DNA from: Ferrimonas balearica | Lineage (GTDB): Bacteria > Pseudomonadota > Gammaproteobacteria > Enterobacterales > Shewanellaceae | Assembly (NCBI RefSeq): GCF_019802055.1 | Contig: NZ_JAHVHW010000004.1 | Location: forward strand, 682,001-746,000 | Reading direction: 5' to 3' | DNA: 64,000 bases | Part shown: positions 25,807 through 36,587 of the stretch, in pieces | Position numbering within the stretch: the first letter of the stretch is position 1 | Layout of the letters: every line of letters begins with the position of its first letter | The notes under the pieces: model-generated | The model's input: the letters and a program-made list of their open reading frames with translations, nothing else | Databases searched by the model: none | What the model was told of the DNA's origin: nothing | Made by a program: the position numbers and the translations under genes

Positions 25807-26721
25807 ATGGAACTAAACAGCAGCAAAGCCGGTCGCAAACTGGCCTTTCTCATCCCCCTCCTCGTGGTTGGCGCCATGCTGGCCGCCACCGGCGCCGCCT
25901 TCTACACCATTGATGAGGGCCACGTCGGCATCGTCAAACGCTTTGGCGAGGCCAGGGAACAGGTCAACCCGGGGTTGCACTTTAAGATCCCCTTCGCCGA
26001 TACGGTTGAGGAGCTGGAGATCCGCACCCGCAAAAATCAGGAGCGCCTGAAGGCGGCGACTCATGAGCAGATGCCGGTGGAAGCGGAGGTCTCAGTGAAC
26101 TGGACCGTTAACCGCAGCGAGGCGTTTGAGCTGTTCAAGCTGTACGGCGGTCTGGACCAGTTTGAATCCCGCATTCTCGACCCCCGCCTGCGCAGCGCTG
26201 CCAAGGAGGCACTGGCCAAGTACAAGGCGGAGCAGATCATCCAGACCCGCGGTCAGGTGATTGCCGACATCGAAGCGGAGCTGCTGGAGACGATGCGGGA
26301 GTTCCCGGTCAAACTGGACAGCGTGCAGATTGAGAACCTGATTCTGCCCGCCAAGTACCTGCAGAGCATCGAGATCAAACAGACCGAAAAGAACCTCGCC
26401 GCCGCCGAGATGCACAAGCTTGAGCGTCAGAAGCTGGAGGCCCAGCGGGAAGTGAACACCGCAGAAGCCCAGCGGGATGCGGAGAAGGCCCGTGCAGACG
26501 GTGCTGCCTACGCCATCATCACGGAAGCGCAGGCTCAGGCGGAGGCGATCCGACTGACCGGTGCCGCCGAAGCGGAAGCGATGCGCCTGAAAGCGGAAGC
26601 GCTGGCCAACAGCGCCCGTCTGGTGGAGTACGTGAAGGCCCAGCAGTGGGATGGCAAACTGCCCTCCACCGTGATGGGGGAAGGGCAGTCAGTGTTGTGG
26701 AACATGCAGGAGAAGCCGTAA
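25807..26721 (+). CDS. SPFH/Band 7 (prohibitin-like) membrane protein
   Basis: 304 residues. One N-terminal membrane helix (about 12-35) is followed by the Band 7 domain (GHVGIVKRFGEAREQVNPGL, about 38-200) and a long Ala/Glu-rich coiled coil (about 200-285) that drives oligomerisation. The domain order is that of prohibitin and HflK/C-type scaffolds; unlike nodulation-efficiency-D systems there is no partner protease next to it. It likely forms ring-shaped membrane assemblies. ATG at 25807 gives the family N-terminus; AGGAG lies 11 bases upstream. It is convergent with the rhodanese gene, only 4 bases apart. Confidence 0.87.
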   Translation: MELNSSKAGRKLAFLIPLLVVGAMLAATGAAFYTIDEGHVGIVKRFGEAREQVNPGLHFKIPFADTVEELEIRTRKNQERLKAATHEQMPVEAEVSVNWTVNRSEAFELFKLYGGLDQFESRILDPRLRSAAKEALAKYKAEQIIQTRGQVIADIEAELLETMREFPVKLDSVQIENLILPAKYLQSIEIKQTEKNLAAAEMHKLERQKLEAQREVNTAEAQRDAEKARADGAAYAIITEAQAQAEAIRLTGAAEAEAMRLKAEALANSARLVEYVKAQQWDGKLPSTVMGEGQSVLWNMQEKP

Positions 26722-26725
26722 CGGC

Positions 26726-27184
26726 TCAGAATGGCAGGTCGACGCAGCCGCAATCCTCACCCACGGATTCGTAGAAGGCGGTGATCCCCCCTTCCAGGCT
26801 GACCACATTCTGCCACCCCATCGCCATCAGGGTGTCCGCAGCCAGCCGGCTGCGGGCGCCACTGGCACAATAGACTACGATGGGCGCGTCCTTGGGCAGC
26901 TTGTCCCAGGCTTTAAACTCCAGAAACCCCCTGGGGATGTGAATCTCGCTGTCGGTGATGGTGCGACCCTGCTCCCGCTCAAACAGACTGCGAACATCCA
27001 GTACTGTCAGCGGTGCGCCCTCTGCCAGTTTGGCTCGCAACGCCTCCGGGCTGATCTCCTCAACCGCCGTTGCCTGCTCCGCCAGATACTGGGCTTTGTC
27101 GCTCTCCTCTGCCAACGCCCGGCCAACCAAAACCGTCGCCAGCAGTACACCAATCAAGGTAAGCCATTGCCATCGTGGTGCCAT
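26726..27184 (-). CDS. Periplasmic rhodanese-like protein
   Basis: 152 residues with an N-terminal signal sequence or anchor (WLTLIGVLLATVLVGRALA) and one rhodanese domain. The active loop is CASGARSR, a six-residue loop after the catalytic Cys as in single-domain sulfurtransferases; the entry motif TVLDVRSLFEREQG is present. The C-terminus carries a CGC motif (EDCGCVDLPF). AAGGAG precedes ATG at 27184. It would transfer sulfane sulfur in the periplasm; acceptor unknown. Confidence 0.86.
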   Translation of the reverse strand: MAPRWQWLTLIGVLLATVLVGRALAEESDKAQYLAEQATAVEEISPEALRAKLAEGAPLTVLDVRSLFEREQGRTITDSEIHIPRGFLEFKAWDKLPKDAPIVVYCASGARSRLAADTLMAMGWQNVVSLEGGITAFYESVGEDCGCVDLPF

Positions 27185-27248
27185 GTTCACTCCTTATCCA
27201 TTGGGGTCAGGCCCAAGCTACTTCACTGTGCGTCGCAGGCCAAGTGGC

Positions 27249-27758
27249 TCAACGAAGGGTGGCGGTCCGCCGCTCCCGACGGCGCGGCAGCAGCAGGGTC
27301 ATCAGCAGTTCAACCACCACACTCAGCAGCAGTGCAATGCCGATGCCCCAGCCGATGGCCGTGGGGGTCAGCAGCACCTGGTAACGATAGTTATCCAGAG
27401 TGTCCTGGCGCAACTGAGGGTCAGCAAAGCTGATAAGGTGCCAGAGCTGAGCCAACTGCCCCGCGGCCATGGCGCGCTGCTCCTCCGTCAGCATGGAAAC
27501 CCGCTCCACAATGGCGGCCACCGAATCCGCGTCCTGACGGAAGACCACATCCGGGCTGTTGCGGTAGTGGCGGACCAGGGCATCGAGATCGCCGTTAAAG
27601 TGGCGGCGGGCGGTCTGCTCAAATCCACCCAGCGCTTGTTGGGCCTCGTTCAGATGCGCGTCCAGCCGTTGCTGATACAGGGTCAGAACGCCGGGGATCT
27701 GCACCCCAATCAGCACACAGCAAAAAAACACGGTTAATCGCGCATAGTCCTTGAACAT
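27249..27758 (-). CDS. DUF2937 membrane protein
   Basis: 169 residues with a membrane helix at each end (about 8-28 and 133-157) and a helical periplasmic loop between them. The N-terminal LIGVQIPGVLTLYQQRLDAH is the family signature of DUF2937. The C-terminus is strongly basic (PRRRERRTATLR). Function unknown. GAGGAAGG precedes the ATG. It lies 64 bases upstream of the rhodanese gene on the same strand and is separated from terC by a terminator. Confidence 0.82.
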   Translation of the reverse strand: MFKDYARLTVFFCCVLIGVQIPGVLTLYQQRLDAHLNEAQQALGGFEQTARRHFNGDLDALVRHYRNSPDVVFRQDADSVAAIVERVSMLTEEQRAMAAGQLAQLWHLISFADPQLRQDTLDNYRYQVLLTPTAIGWGIGIALLLSVVVELLMTLLLPRRRERRTATLR

Positions 27759-27829
27759 GGTCGCCTTCCTCAGGAATGTATCTGTCCATCATCGCTGGGG
27801 TTGTGTTGAGATTCCAGTGACTTGAATGT

Positions 27830-27859
27830 AAAAAAGGCGCCCTGTTGGGCGCCTTTTTT
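27830..27859. terminator. Terminator after terC
   Basis: GGCGCCC/GGGCGCC stem with TGTT loop, flanked by six A and seven T, so it works in both directions. The minus-strand terC stop overlaps its edge. Confidence 0.92.
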
Positions 27860-28611
27860 TACTCTTCGTCTTCCTCTATCGCTTTGCGCAGCTTCACCGG
27901 CTCGGTGCGCTTCTTGCGAAGCTTGAGGTTGAGCATCTCCACGGCCACGGAGAAGGCCATGGCGAAGTAGACGTAGCCCTTCGGAATGTGGACCTCGAAG
28001 CCTTCGGCGATCAGGGTCATCCCCACCAGCACCAGGAAGGAGAGTGCCAGCATCTTCACAGTGGGGTGGTTATCCACAAACTCACCAATCGCCTTGGCGG
28101 AGAACAGCATTACGCCCACGGCGATGATGATGGCGATGGCCATCACCATCAGCTGGTCAGCCAGACCCACAGCGGTGATCACTGAGTCGAGAGAGAACAC
28201 CACGTCCAGCAGCGCAATCTGCACCAGAATCATGCCCATGCTGGCAGCACCACTGCCACCATGCTCTTCCGGCTCACCCTCCAGGCTGTTATGGATCTCG
28301 TGAGTCGCCTTGGCCAGCAGGAACAGGCCCCCGCCCACCAGAATCAGATCTCGACCGGAGATCCCCTGCCCCAATACGTTGAACAGCGGGTCGGTCAGCC
28401 CCATCACCCAGGTCAGGGAGAACAGCAGCGCCAGACGGGTCAGCATCGCCAGACCCAGGCCCAGGCGGCGGGCAAAGTCACGCTGGCGTTCCGGCAAACG
28501 GGACACCAGGATGGAGATAAAGATGATGTTATCGATGCCCAGAACGATCTCAAGGGAGGTCAGGGTCGCCAGGGCGATCCAGGCTTCCGGGCTGTAAATC
28601 CAGTCAAACAT
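27859..28611 (-). CDS. TerC family integral membrane protein
   Basis: 250 residues with about seven membrane helices. Family motifs include LEIVLGIDNIIFISIL in the first helix and LLDVVFSLDSVITAVG in the middle; the two acidic-rich helices with Asp are thought to carry metal ions (Mn or Ca export in related Alx, MeeF and TerC proteins). A charged cytoplasmic tail EEDEE ends it. The 5' leader (28612-28730) holds one perfect short hairpin CTGGCAA-TC-TTGCCAG (28670-28685), but I do not recognise the yybP-ykoY manganese riboswitch found before some terC genes. Confidence 0.88.
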   Translation of the reverse strand: MFDWIYSPEAWIALATLTSLEIVLGIDNIIFISILVSRLPERQRDFARRLGLGLAMLTRLALLFSLTWVMGLTDPLFNVLGQGISGRDLILVGGGLFLLAKATHEIHNSLEGEPEEHGGSGAASMGMILVQIALLDVVFSLDSVITAVGLADQLMVMAIAIIIAVGVMLFSAKAIGEFVDNHPTVKMLALSFLVLVGMTLIAEGFEVHIPKGYVYFAMAFSVAVEMLNLKLRKKRTEPVKLRKAIEEDEE

Positions 28612-28730
28612 GGTGATTCAACACACCTGTAATAGGGGGAAAGGACGATCTAAAGGCTTTTTGGCCCCACTGGCAATCTTGCCAGCGTGAAATCTTGTTT
28701 ATCTTGGTGACGGCGCTGTTGCACCCGTCC

Positions 28731-28753
28731 AAAAAGGGGGCCTTCCGGCCCCC
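28731..28753 (-). terminator. Terminator of the chemoreceptor gene
   Basis: GGGGGCC/GGCCCCC stem with a 4-base loop, ending in five T on the minus strand, 8 bases after the stop. Confidence 0.9.
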
Positions 28754-28760
28754 GTCACAG

Positions 28761-30638
28761 TCATGACACCTTGAAGTGGCCAATCTCCTCTTTCAGAGCG
28801 CGGGTGTCTGCCTCCATCTCCGCCGACACCCGGCCCAGTGCCTGGCCATGGTCCGCCAGTTCAACACTGTCATCGCGGATCTCAACCACATTGGCGGACA
28901 GCTCAGAGCTGACACCGCGCTGCTGCTCAGCCGCCGCGGCAATCTGGCTGGCCATTGCTGAGATCTGGGTAATGGCCGCCGTAATGCTGTCGAGACTGGC
29001 ACGGGCCTGATTGGCCTCCGCGGCACTGGCGTCCGCCAGCGAGGTGCCCTCCGCCATGGCGGTCACCGCTTCCTGACTGGTGCGCTGCAGGGATTCGATC
29101 ATGTGTCGAATCTCCTCGGTGGACGCGTGGGTGCGCTGGGACAGCACACGCACTTCATCCGCCACCACCGCAAACCCACGCCCCTGTTCACCGGCACGGG
29201 CCGCTTCGATGGCTGCATTCAGGGCCAGCAGGTTGGTTTGTTCGGCGATGGTTTGAATGGTCACCAATACCTGGTTGATCTGCTGAGCGTGACTCTCCAG
29301 TTGGCCAATCACACCGGCGCTGTGGTTGATCTGGCTGGCCAACGCCAGGCTGGCTTCGCTGGAGCGGGTAATCACCTTCTGCCCCTCTTCGCTGGCAGCG
29401 GCCGCATCCTGTGCCGCACTGGCCGTAGAGGCAGCACCCTGCGCGACTTCGTTGGCGGAAGCCGCCATCTCAGTCACCGCGCTGGCGATCATATCCAGCT
29501 TCTGATTCTGACGGTTCACGGCGCTGGCCTGCTGTTCGCTCATCGCCCGGTTGTCGCCAGCCCGGTTCTGGAGGCGCTCACAGCCGTTGCCGATGCTGGT
29601 AACCATCTGAGCCAGATGCCCGATAAACTGGTTGAGCTGATCTGCCACACGACCCAGTTCATCCTGGCGCTCCACCGGCAGACGACGGGTCAGATCACCA
29701 TCCCCCTGAGCCAGCTCATGAATGGCACTCTCCAACTGCAGCACCGGACGGAACAGCAGGCTGAGCAGCCAGGCTGCCAGTGCCGACACCACCACAATCA
29801 GGGTCAGGGTCAGTACCACCGCCTGCTCCATCATGGCTACGCCCGCCGCATTGGCGTGGGACTCATCCAGTACCACCACCAATTGCCAGTCGCTGCCAGG
29901 CAGTGCGCCCACCTGAACCAGCACCTTCTCCCCACCCAGAGTCATGGCCACCTGATCGCCGCTGGCCATCAGACGGTCCACAGTGGCGGGAGTCAGTTCC
30001 GCGTAAAGCCGGGTCAAAGGCTGCAAACGTGCCTGTGGGTTGCGGTGCGCCAGCAGTCGCTCTTCGCTGTCCACCAGCAGCAGTTGCCCCTCCTCCTCAG
30101 GCAGTGCGGACAGGGCCAACTGGGCGATGGCATCCAGCGTAATGTCCGCTGCAATCACCCCTTCATGTCCCCCCAGGAAAGGGGCGGCAATACTGAGTAC
30201 CGTCTGGTCTGCGCCGCTGGCATCCCGATAGGGAGCGGTCATGATCAACCCACCCTTTGCCATCGCCTGCTGATACCAGGGGCGAGCGGTCACATCGATG
30301 CGCGGCGGCACGTTATTGATGTCGTCCCAGACGATCTCCCCCTCCGCATAGCCCGCGTACAACCGGTTGATGTCGGCAGATTCCGCCAGCAGGTGATACA
30401 CCTCCGGCTGCAGATAGCGCTCCGCCAGCACTTCGGACAAGGCGGTTACCGTGCGCGCCCGTTGACCCAGCCAACCATCAAACTGGTTTTGGAAGTTGGT
30501 GAGCAGCTCCTGGCTGCGCTGCTGGATCTCGATCTGCTGTTCCGTCTGGTAGCGGTGCAGCAGAAGGCCGGTCAGGGTCACGCTGGCGGCGATCACCACC
30601 ACCGCGATAAAGGCGAGCAAACGGTGTTTCAGACTCAT
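28761..30638 (-). CDS. Methyl-accepting chemotaxis protein with dCache sensor
   Basis: 625 residues: membrane helix (about 8-28), periplasmic double-Cache domain (about 35-270), second helix (about 273-297), HAMP domain (about 298-350) and a cytoplasmic signalling domain. The signalling tip reads [20 protein letters not shown] and [18 protein letters not shown]. The Cache pocket segment ARPWYQQA with later YRDA and AADITLD matches part of the amino-acid-binding dCache motif, but the first Tyr of that motif is replaced (Ile before DVTAR), so ligand class is uncertain. There is no C-terminal CheR-docking pentapeptide. Monocistronic. Confidence 0.92.
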   Translation of the reverse strand: MSLKHRLLAFIAVVVIAASVTLTGLLLHRYQTEQQIEIQQRSQELLTNFQNQFDGWLGQRARTVTALSEVLAERYLQPEVYHLLAESADINRLYAGYAEGEIVWDDINNVPPRIDVTARPWYQQAMAKGGLIMTAPYRDASGADQTVLSIAAPFLGGHEGVIAADITLDAIAQLALSALPEEEGQLLLVDSEERLLAHRNPQARLQPLTRLYAELTPATVDRLMASGDQVAMTLGGEKVLVQVGALPGSDWQLVVVLDESHANAAGVAMMEQAVVLTLTLIVVVSALAAWLLSLLFRPVLQLESAIHELAQGDGDLTRRLPVERQDELGRVADQLNQFIGHLAQMVTSIGNGCERLQNRAGDNRAMSEQQASAVNRQNQKLDMIASAVTEMAASANEVAQGAASTASAAQDAAAASEEGQKVITRSSEASLALASQINHSAGVIGQLESHAQQINQVLVTIQTIAEQTNLLALNAAIEAARAGEQGRGFAVVADEVRVLSQRTHASTEEIRHMIESLQRTSQEAVTAMAEGTSLADASAAEANQARASLDSITAAITQISAMASQIAAAAEQQRGVSSELSANVVEIRDDSVELADHGQALGRVSAEMEADTRALKEEIGHFKVS

Positions 30639-30733
30639 GAGTATCTGTTCTTATCGAGTTGAAATATGGGGGTAAACGGGCGGCAATCATGCGCCAAAAT
30701 GGGGAAATAGCAATAGCCGAAAAAACGCTTGCT

Positions 30734-30770
30734 CAAAAAAGGGGCGGCGGGATCACAGAACCCGCCGCCC
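30734..30770 (-). terminator. Terminator of the cysJIH operon
   Basis: A 10-bp GGGCGGCGGG/CCCGCCGCCC stem (30742-30770) is followed on the minus strand by six T residues. It lies 35 bases after the cysH stop. Confidence 0.9.
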
Positions 30771-30804
30771 AATGCCTTGTGCTCGTACCAGATGCCGGTT
30801 CGAC

Positions 30805-31545
30805 TCAGATTTCGTAGTGCAGACCACACTCCCGCTTCATCCCGTTAAAGCGGGTCTCCTCCTCGGTCATACCCAGCTCAAGCGGACGGCTGCTGTGGAG
30901 ATCGCCCACCGATACGTACCCCTGATGCCACAGCGGGTGGTAGGGCAGCTCATTGGCCTCCAGGAAGTAGTGAACGTCCCGGTTACTCCAATCCAGTATC
31001 GGCAGCAATTTAAAACGGCCGGAACGGATATCGAGAAACGGCAGCTCGGAGCGGGAGCTGGCCTGTTCACGACGCAGCCCCGCAAACCAGCTTCCCACTT
31101 CCAGTGACTCCAGGGCCCGCTGCATCGGTTCCACCTTGTTTCGGCGGTTGTAGCGGTCGATGCCATCCTGCCCCTGTTCCCACTCCCGGCCATAGCGCGC
31201 CTCCTGCCAGGCGGATGAGAGCGACGCACGGAACACCTGCAGATTCAGGCTCAACCGCTCGGTCAACTCATCGATAAAGCGGTAGGTTTCCGGAAACAGG
31301 TGGCCGGTATCGGTGAGAATCACCGGAATGTCCGGACGTTGATCCGTCACCAGCTTCAGCATTACCGCCGCCTGAATACCAAAACTGGAGGAGAGCGCCT
31401 GCTCCCCGGGCAGGTTTTCCAACCCCCACGCCACCCGGGCTTCTGCGCTTAACCCTTCAAGCTCACGATTCAGAGCTGAGAGGGTTTGCTGGCTCTCCGG
31501 GGCATCGGGGCGGGCCAGCAAATTCAATAATGCCTGGCTTGCCAT
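30805..31545 (-). CDS. cysH: Phosphoadenylyl-sulfate (PAPS) reductase
   Basis: 246 residues. It reduces PAPS to sulfite with thioredoxin. The catalytic Cys240 lies in the C-terminal ECGLH motif; the PP-loop-like [10 protein letters not shown] and the [12 protein letters not shown] region bind the substrate. The second cysteine pairs typical of APS-type reductases are absent, which marks the PAPS form that needs no iron-sulfur cluster. Last gene of cysJIH, 11 bases after cysI. Confidence 0.95.
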   Translation of the reverse strand: MASQALLNLLARPDAPESQQTLSALNRELEGLSAEARVAWGLENLPGEQALSSSFGIQAAVMLKLVTDQRPDIPVILTDTGHLFPETYRFIDELTERLSLNLQVFRASLSSAWQEARYGREWEQGQDGIDRYNRRNKVEPMQRALESLEVGSWFAGLRREQASSRSELPFLDIRSGRFKLLPILDWSNRDVHYFLEANELPYHPLWHQGYVSVGDLHSSRPLELGMTEEETRFNGMKRECGLHYEI

Positions 31546-31556
31546 GAGCGTGCTCC

Positions 31557-33293
31557 TTAGGCGTAAAAGTCCTGTTTGGGGATGAACACCGGGGCCACGA
31601 TCCCCGCCCGAACCACGAAGTCACCAAAGCGCTCATCCGCTTCCCGCTCCGTTACCCAGCGGCCAATCAGGCTGTCCAACTCAGCAAACAGCGCCTCCTC
31701 ATCCAGGTTCTCCCGGTACAGCTTGGGGATTCGGGTGCCGTTGTGGTTGCCGCCCAGGTGCAGGTTGTATTTGCCCGGCCCTTTGCCCACCAGTCCCACC
31801 TCGGCCAACATGGCGCGGCCACAGCCATTGGGACAGCCGGTGATGCGGAAGATGATCGCCTCCTCATCCACGCCATGTTGCGCCAACAGCGCTTCCAGCC
31901 GATCGACATAGTGAGGCAGGACCCGCTCCGCTTCCGCCATCGCCAAGGGGCAGGTTGGCAGGGACACGCACGCCATGGCGCTTTTACGCTGCGCAGAGTG
32001 ACCGTCATCAATCAGGCCATGCTGGCGTGCCAGAGATTCAATCCGGGATTTGTCCGCTTCCGCCACACCCGCCACGATCAGGTTCTGGTTGGCGGTCAGG
32101 CGAAACTCGCCCTGGTGAACCGCCGCAATCGCCGCCATGCCGGTTTTCAGCGGCTTGCCGGGGAAATCCAGAATGCGGCCATTCTCGATAAAGAGGGTCA
32201 GGTTGTGCTTGCCATCGATGCCGGCAGTCCAGCCAAAGGCGTCGCCTCTGTGGGTCAGGGCGTAGGGGCGGGGCGGCTCAAAGGTCCACTGGGCGCGACG
32301 CTCCACCTCGGCTTTGAACAGCTCAAGACCGACCCGGTCCAGGGTGTACTTGGTTTTGGCGTTCTTGCGGTTGACCCGGTTGCCCAGATCACGCTGGGTG
32401 GTGACCACCGCCGCCGCCACCTCCAGGGTTTTCTCCAGCGGCAGAAAGCCAAACTCATCGGCGGTGCGCGGGTAGGTGCTCTGGTCCCCATGGGTCATCG
32501 CCAGCCCGCCGCCCACCAGCAGGTTAAAGCCCACCAGCTTGCCCTGCTCCGCGATCGCCACGAAGTTCATGTCGTTGGCGTGCAGGTCCACATCGTTGTG
32601 GGGGGGCACCACCACCGTGGTTTTGAACTTCCGGGGCAGGTAGGTCTTGCCGAGTATCGGCTCCTCCTCTTCGGTGCTCTCCACCTTTTCGCCATCCAGC
32701 CAGATCTCGGCGTAGGCCCGGGTTCGGGGCAGCAGATGCTCGGAGATCTTCTTGGCCCACTCGTAGGCTTCCGCGTGCAGTTCCGACTGCTCCGGATTGG
32801 AGGTGCACAAGACGTTGCGGTTCACGTCCCCGGCGGTGGCAATGGAGTCGATGCCGATGCGGTTGAGCATCTGGTGCATCGATTTGATGTCCCGCTTCAG
32901 CACCCCGTGAAACTGGAAGGTCTGTCGGGTGGTGAGACGGATGCTGCCCGCGTGGGTGTGTTCCCCGGCAAAGGCGTCGATGGCCTGCCACTGCGACGGC
33001 GTAATCACCCCACCGGGTAAGCGGGCACGCAGCATCACGGTGTGCAGCGGCTCCAGTTTTTGTTCCGCCCGTTCGCCACGGATGTCCCGGTCATCCTGCT
33101 GGTACATGCCGTGGAATCGGATCAGCTGGAAGTTGTCCGCGCTGAAACCTCCGGTCAGGGTATCCTTGAGATCCGCCGCTATGGTACCGCGCAGCAGTTG
33201 GCTCTCCCCCTTGATCCGCTCGTTGTCCGCCAGTTTGCCCTGCACCACCTGATCGGCCAGCGCGTCCGGCAAAGTGTTCAATTCGTTGCTCAT
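31557..33293 (-). CDS. cysI: Sulfite reductase (NADPH) hemoprotein beta-component
   Basis: 578 residues. It carries siroheme and a [4Fe-4S] cluster and reduces sulfite to sulfide in six electron steps. The four cluster cysteines are in [10 protein letters not shown] and TGCPNGCGR near the C-terminus; siroheme-binding Arg/Lys residues sit in [13 protein letters not shown] and the N-terminal half. The start codon overlaps the cysJ stop (TGATG), consistent with stoichiometric coupling of the two subunits. Confidence 0.96.
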   Translation of the reverse strand: MSNELNTLPDALADQVVQGKLADNERIKGESQLLRGTIAADLKDTLTGGFSADNFQLIRFHGMYQQDDRDIRGERAEQKLEPLHTVMLRARLPGGVITPSQWQAIDAFAGEHTHAGSIRLTTRQTFQFHGVLKRDIKSMHQMLNRIGIDSIATAGDVNRNVLCTSNPEQSELHAEAYEWAKKISEHLLPRTRAYAEIWLDGEKVESTEEEEPILGKTYLPRKFKTTVVVPPHNDVDLHANDMNFVAIAEQGKLVGFNLLVGGGLAMTHGDQSTYPRTADEFGFLPLEKTLEVAAAVVTTQRDLGNRVNRKNAKTKYTLDRVGLELFKAEVERRAQWTFEPPRPYALTHRGDAFGWTAGIDGKHNLTLFIENGRILDFPGKPLKTGMAAIAAVHQGEFRLTANQNLIVAGVAEADKSRIESLARQHGLIDDGHSAQRKSAMACVSLPTCPLAMAEAERVLPHYVDRLEALLAQHGVDEEAIIFRITGCPNGCGRAMLAEVGLVGKGPGKYNLHLGGNHNGTRIPKLYRENLDEEALFAELDSLIGRWVTEREADERFGDFVVRAGIVAPVFIPKQDFYA

Positions 33294-35089
33294 CAGTACA
33301 CGTCCTTCTGGTAGCGCTTGGCCTCGCGCAGTTGAGTCAGGTAGCTTTGCGCGGCTTCTTCACTGTGCCCGCCATGTTCGGCAATCACCGCAACCAGTGC
33401 GGCTTCCACATCTTTCGCCATTCGCTCGGCATCACCACAGAGGTAGAGGTGTGCCCCGCGCTCCAGCCAGGCGAACAGTTCAGCGCCCTGCTCACGGATG
33501 CGGTCCTGTACGTAGATCTTGTGGGACTGGTCCCGGGAGAAGGCCAGGTCGATGCGGGTCAGCAGGCCGCTTTTGACGTAGCCCTGCCACTCCACCTGAT
33601 AGAGGAAGTCTTCGGTAAAAGTGGGATTGCCAAAGAACAGCCAGTTGTCCCCCTCGGCCCCCCGCGCGTCGCGCTCCTGCATAAAGGCGCGGAAGGGGGC
33701 GATGCCGGTACCGGGCCCGATCATGATCACCGGGGTGCTGTCCTGCTCCGGCAGACGGAAGTTGGCGTTGGGCTCCACATACACCTTCACCTCATCCCCG
33801 GCCGCCAGACGGCGGGCCAGAGCACCGCTGACGGTGCCCAGACGCTCTTCACCGTCGCGCTCATCGGCCACCAGGGCGACCGTCAGGTGCACCTCCTCTT
33901 CCACCTCGCTTTGGGAGGAGGCGATGGAGTAGAGCCGTGGAGTCAGCTTGCGCAGCAGACCCACCAGCTGTTCTGCCGAGGGGGTCGCGGGATACCGGGT
34001 GACCAGATCCACCAGCTGGTTCTGGGGGATCATCGCTTTCAGCGTTTCGCTGTCCGCCACCAGGCGCTGCAGTTCCGGATCACCGGAGAGTTCGGCCCAA
34101 CCCTGCACCAGAGCCGGATGCAGCAGAGTCAGCTCGTAGGTGTCGGTCAGGGCTTGCCGCAAAGCGGTTTCCTCGCCTTTCAACGACACCCGTTCTTCGC
34201 CGGACAAGCCGGTGGCTTTCAGGATCCGGGTCACCAGATCAGCGTCGTTATTCATCCAGATCCCCAGCGAGTCGCCGGGCTGGTAGGTCAGACCGGAGCC
34301 CTCCAGGCTGATCTCCACATGGCGGGTGTCCTTGATGGAGCCCCGACCGGTGATCTTCTGGCTGGCCAGCAGCGAGGCGGAATAGGGGTTGCTGCGGCTG
34401 TAGCTGGCGGGGCCGTTAATCGGCACCACGGAAGCGGTCGGAGCAGCTGAGTCGACTGAGGTTTCCAGCTTGCTGATCACCTCGCTCTGCCACTGTTCGG
34501 CGGCGTCTTCGAAGTCGACATCGCAATCCACACGCTCAGCCAACCGGTTTGCGCCCAGTTCAGCAAGACGAAGGTCGAATTCCTTGCCGGTCTGACAGAA
34601 GTGATCGTAACTGGCGTCGCCAAGTGCCAGAACGCTGTAGTTCAGCTCCGGCAGCTTGGGGGCACGGTTGGAAAACAGGAATTTGTGGAAGGCGATGGCG
34701 TCATCCGGCGGATCGCCCTCACCATGGGTGCTGACCACCACCAGAAGCTGGCGTTCGCTTTTCAGTTGGCGGGGTTTGTAATCCGCCATGGAGATCAGCG
34801 TAACCTCCGCCCCCTGGGCGCGGGCCTTGTCCGCCAGCGCGGTGGCCACTGAACGGCTGTTGCCGGTCTGGCTGCCGTAGAGCACGGTAAGGGGGACCGC
34901 ACTTTGCGCTCCGGTTGCCGGGGCGGCTGCGGCACTGCCCAGGGCAGCGCCCTGATTGGCCACGGCGGCGAGATAGCCCGAGATCCAGGCCGCCTGCACG
35001 GGATTAAGCTCGGAAGCGAGTGCCCTCAGCGTCTGGATCTGCTCCGGAGCAAGCATCCCGGCCCCGGCTTCAAACTCCTTTAACAACAT
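33293..35089 (-). CDS. cysJ: Sulfite reductase (NADPH) flavoprotein alpha-component
   Basis: 598 residues: N-terminal flavodoxin domain ([14 protein letters not shown], about 70-210), FAD-binding module with RLYSIASSQ and [11 protein letters not shown], and NADPH-binding domain ([20 protein letters not shown]), ending in KRYQKDVY, the usual C-terminus. It passes electrons from NADPH through FAD and FMN to CysI. First gene of the operon; its AT-rich upstream region, shared with the divergent pnt genes, is where a CysB site would be expected. Confidence 0.96.
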   Translation of the reverse strand: MLLKEFEAGAGMLAPEQIQTLRALASELNPVQAAWISGYLAAVANQGAALGSAAAAPATGAQSAVPLTVLYGSQTGNSRSVATALADKARAQGAEVTLISMADYKPRQLKSERQLLVVVSTHGEGDPPDDAIAFHKFLFSNRAPKLPELNYSVLALGDASYDHFCQTGKEFDLRLAELGANRLAERVDCDVDFEDAAEQWQSEVISKLETSVDSAAPTASVVPINGPASYSRSNPYSASLLASQKITGRGSIKDTRHVEISLEGSGLTYQPGDSLGIWMNNDADLVTRILKATGLSGEERVSLKGEETALRQALTDTYELTLLHPALVQGWAELSGDPELQRLVADSETLKAMIPQNQLVDLVTRYPATPSAEQLVGLLRKLTPRLYSIASSQSEVEEEVHLTVALVADERDGEERLGTVSGALARRLAAGDEVKVYVEPNANFRLPEQDSTPVIMIGPGTGIAPFRAFMQERDARGAEGDNWLFFGNPTFTEDFLYQVEWQGYVKSGLLTRIDLAFSRDQSHKIYVQDRIREQGAELFAWLERGAHLYLCGDAERMAKDVEAALVAVIAEHGGHSEEAAQSYLTQLREAKRYQKDVY

Positions 35090-35157
35090 AGTCTGCCTGT
35101 CTGTCCTGATAAGTTGGCTACAGGTTAGGCAGGGCTTCTATTTATAAAAAATACTGA

Positions 35158-35202
35158 TTACAGAATTTTTATAACCAAATAGAATATTGAACACATGTTC
35201 AA
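35158..35202 (+). promoter_or_regulatory. Candidate pnt promoter with operator palindrome
   Basis: In the AT-rich gap between cysJ and the pnt genes, TTACAG (35158-35163) and TAGAAT (35180-35185) are 16 bases apart and read toward pntA. The inverted repeat TTGAACA-N2-TGTTCAA (35187-35202) covers the expected start of transcription, where a repressor would act. The regulator is unknown. The remaining 176 bases to the GTG at 35379 form a leader in which I see no gene. Confidence 0.42.
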
Positions 35203-35378
35203 ATTCCACACAAAGTGACGTAAAACAAGAAATTGTTTTTCCGATTGCCCCTATCGTAGGCAAGTGTATGGCAGAGGCTTTGCCGACTGCACAGAGCATG
35301 GGAAACTGTGCCGCCTATCACAGAGCCCGCGTCCGGAATGGTGATCCGGATGCTTATACCAATGAAGAGGACCGCTTC

Positions 35379-36587
35379 GTGAAGATCGCAGTGATCAAGG
35401 AGATCTACCCCGGGGAGACCCGAGTGGCGTTGATCCCCGCCAACGTCAGCAAGCTGACCCAGGCTGGTCTCACCATCGCCGTAGAGACCGGCGCCGGGGA
35501 AGCCGCTGGATTTGACGATGAGCGTTATGTTGAGGCCGGCGCCATTATTGCCGCCGACCGTACCGAGGCGCTGAAAGACGCCGAGGTGGTCCTGACCCAC
35601 CATGGCCGTGGGGATGAACTGGATGCCTTGCTGCCCCACCTGACCCGCGGTCAGACTCTGGTGGCGATGATGGACCCGCTGGCGGGGCCCCAGGTTGCCC
35701 AGAAGCTGGCTGACGCTGGCATCAATGGCGTGGCGTTGGAGCTGGTGCCGCGGATCACTCGCGCCCAGGCGATGGACGTACTGTCCAGTAACGCCACCAT
35801 CGCTGGTTACAAAGCCGCCCTGCTGGGCGCCACCCACTCCCATCAGCTGTTCCCGATGATGATGACCGCTGCTGGCACCCTGAAGCCGGCCCGGGTATTT
35901 ATCATGGGCGTCGGCGTGGCGGGTCTGCAGGCCTGTGCCACCGCCAAACGTCTGGGTGCTGTGGTGGAGGCGTACGACATCCGCCCTGCCGCCCGCGAGC
36001 AGATCCTCTCCGTGGGGGCACGCCCTGTCGAACTGAACATCGAAGCGGAAGACACCGAAACCTCTGGTGGCTACGCCAAGGAGCAATCCGCCGAATTCAT
36101 CGCCAAGCAGCAGCAGGCGATGGCGGATGTGCTGGCCCAACAGGATGTGGTTATCACCACCGCCGCCATTCCGGGCCGCAAAGCGCCGGTGCTGATCACC
36201 GAAGCGCAACTGATGCAGATGAAGCCCGGCGCCGTAATCGTGGATCTGGCCGCCGAAACCGGTGGCAACTGCGAACTGACCCAGGCCGGGGAAGCGGTGA
36301 TCCATCACGGTGTCACCATCATTGGTCCGCGCAACTTCGCCGCCACCGTGCCAAACCATGCCAGCCAGATGTTTGGCACCAACCTGACCAACCTGCTGAT
36401 GCTGATGGCCAAAGAGGGCCAGCTGAACTGGGACTTCGAGGATGAGATCATCCGCGACGTCACCATCAGCAAAGATGGCGAAGTGGTCAGTGCCCGTCTG
36501 CGCGACCTGCTGGGTCTGCCCGCCATTGAAGCCGAGGAAACCGCCGAGGCGGCCGACACCACTGACATCGAAAAGGAAACCAACTGA
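35379..36587 (+). CDS. NAD(P) transhydrogenase, soluble alpha-1 subunit (domain I)
   Basis: 402 residues with the alanine dehydrogenase/PNT fold. NAD(H) binding: MGVGVAGLQACATAKRLGA; inter-subunit mobile loop: ETSGGYAKEQS. It binds NADH and passes hydride to the NADP-binding domain of PntB. GTG at 35379 is taken as the start because VKIAVIKEIYPGETRVAL is the family N-terminus and AGAGGA lies before it. The frame is open further upstream to 35187, but that part shows no homology. Here the alpha chain is split from its membrane part, as in Rhodospirillum rubrum, not fused as in E. coli PntA. Confidence 0.92.
   Translation: MKIAVIKEIYPGETRVALIPANVSKLTQAGLTIAVETGAGEAAGFDDERYVEAGAIIAADRTEALKDAEVVLTHHGRGDELDALLPHLTRGQTLVAMMDPLAGPQVAQKLADAGINGVALELVPRITRAQAMDVLSSNATIAGYKAALLGATHSHQLFPMMMTAAGTLKPARVFIMGVGVAGLQACATAKRLGAVVEAYDIRPAAREQILSVGARPVELNIEAEDTETSGGYAKEQSAEFIAKQQQAMADVLAQQDVVITTAAIPGRKAPVLITEAQLMQMKPGAVIVDLAAETGGNCELTQAGEAVIHHGVTIIGPRNFAATVPNHASQMFGTNLTNLLMLMAKEGQLNWDFEDEIIRDVTISKDGEVVSARLRDLLGLPAIEAEETAEAADTTDIEKETN

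Noticed and set aside
28612..28730. A yybP-ykoY manganese riboswitch in the leader of the terC-like gene
   Set aside because: Only one short hairpin is present; the conserved loops of that riboswitch class were not found on the minus strand.
35187..35378. A 64-codon N-terminal extension of the transhydrogenase alpha-1 gene
   Set aside because: Family similarity starts exactly at the GTG at 35379, which has a ribosome-binding site; the upstream part overlaps the likely promoter and operator.
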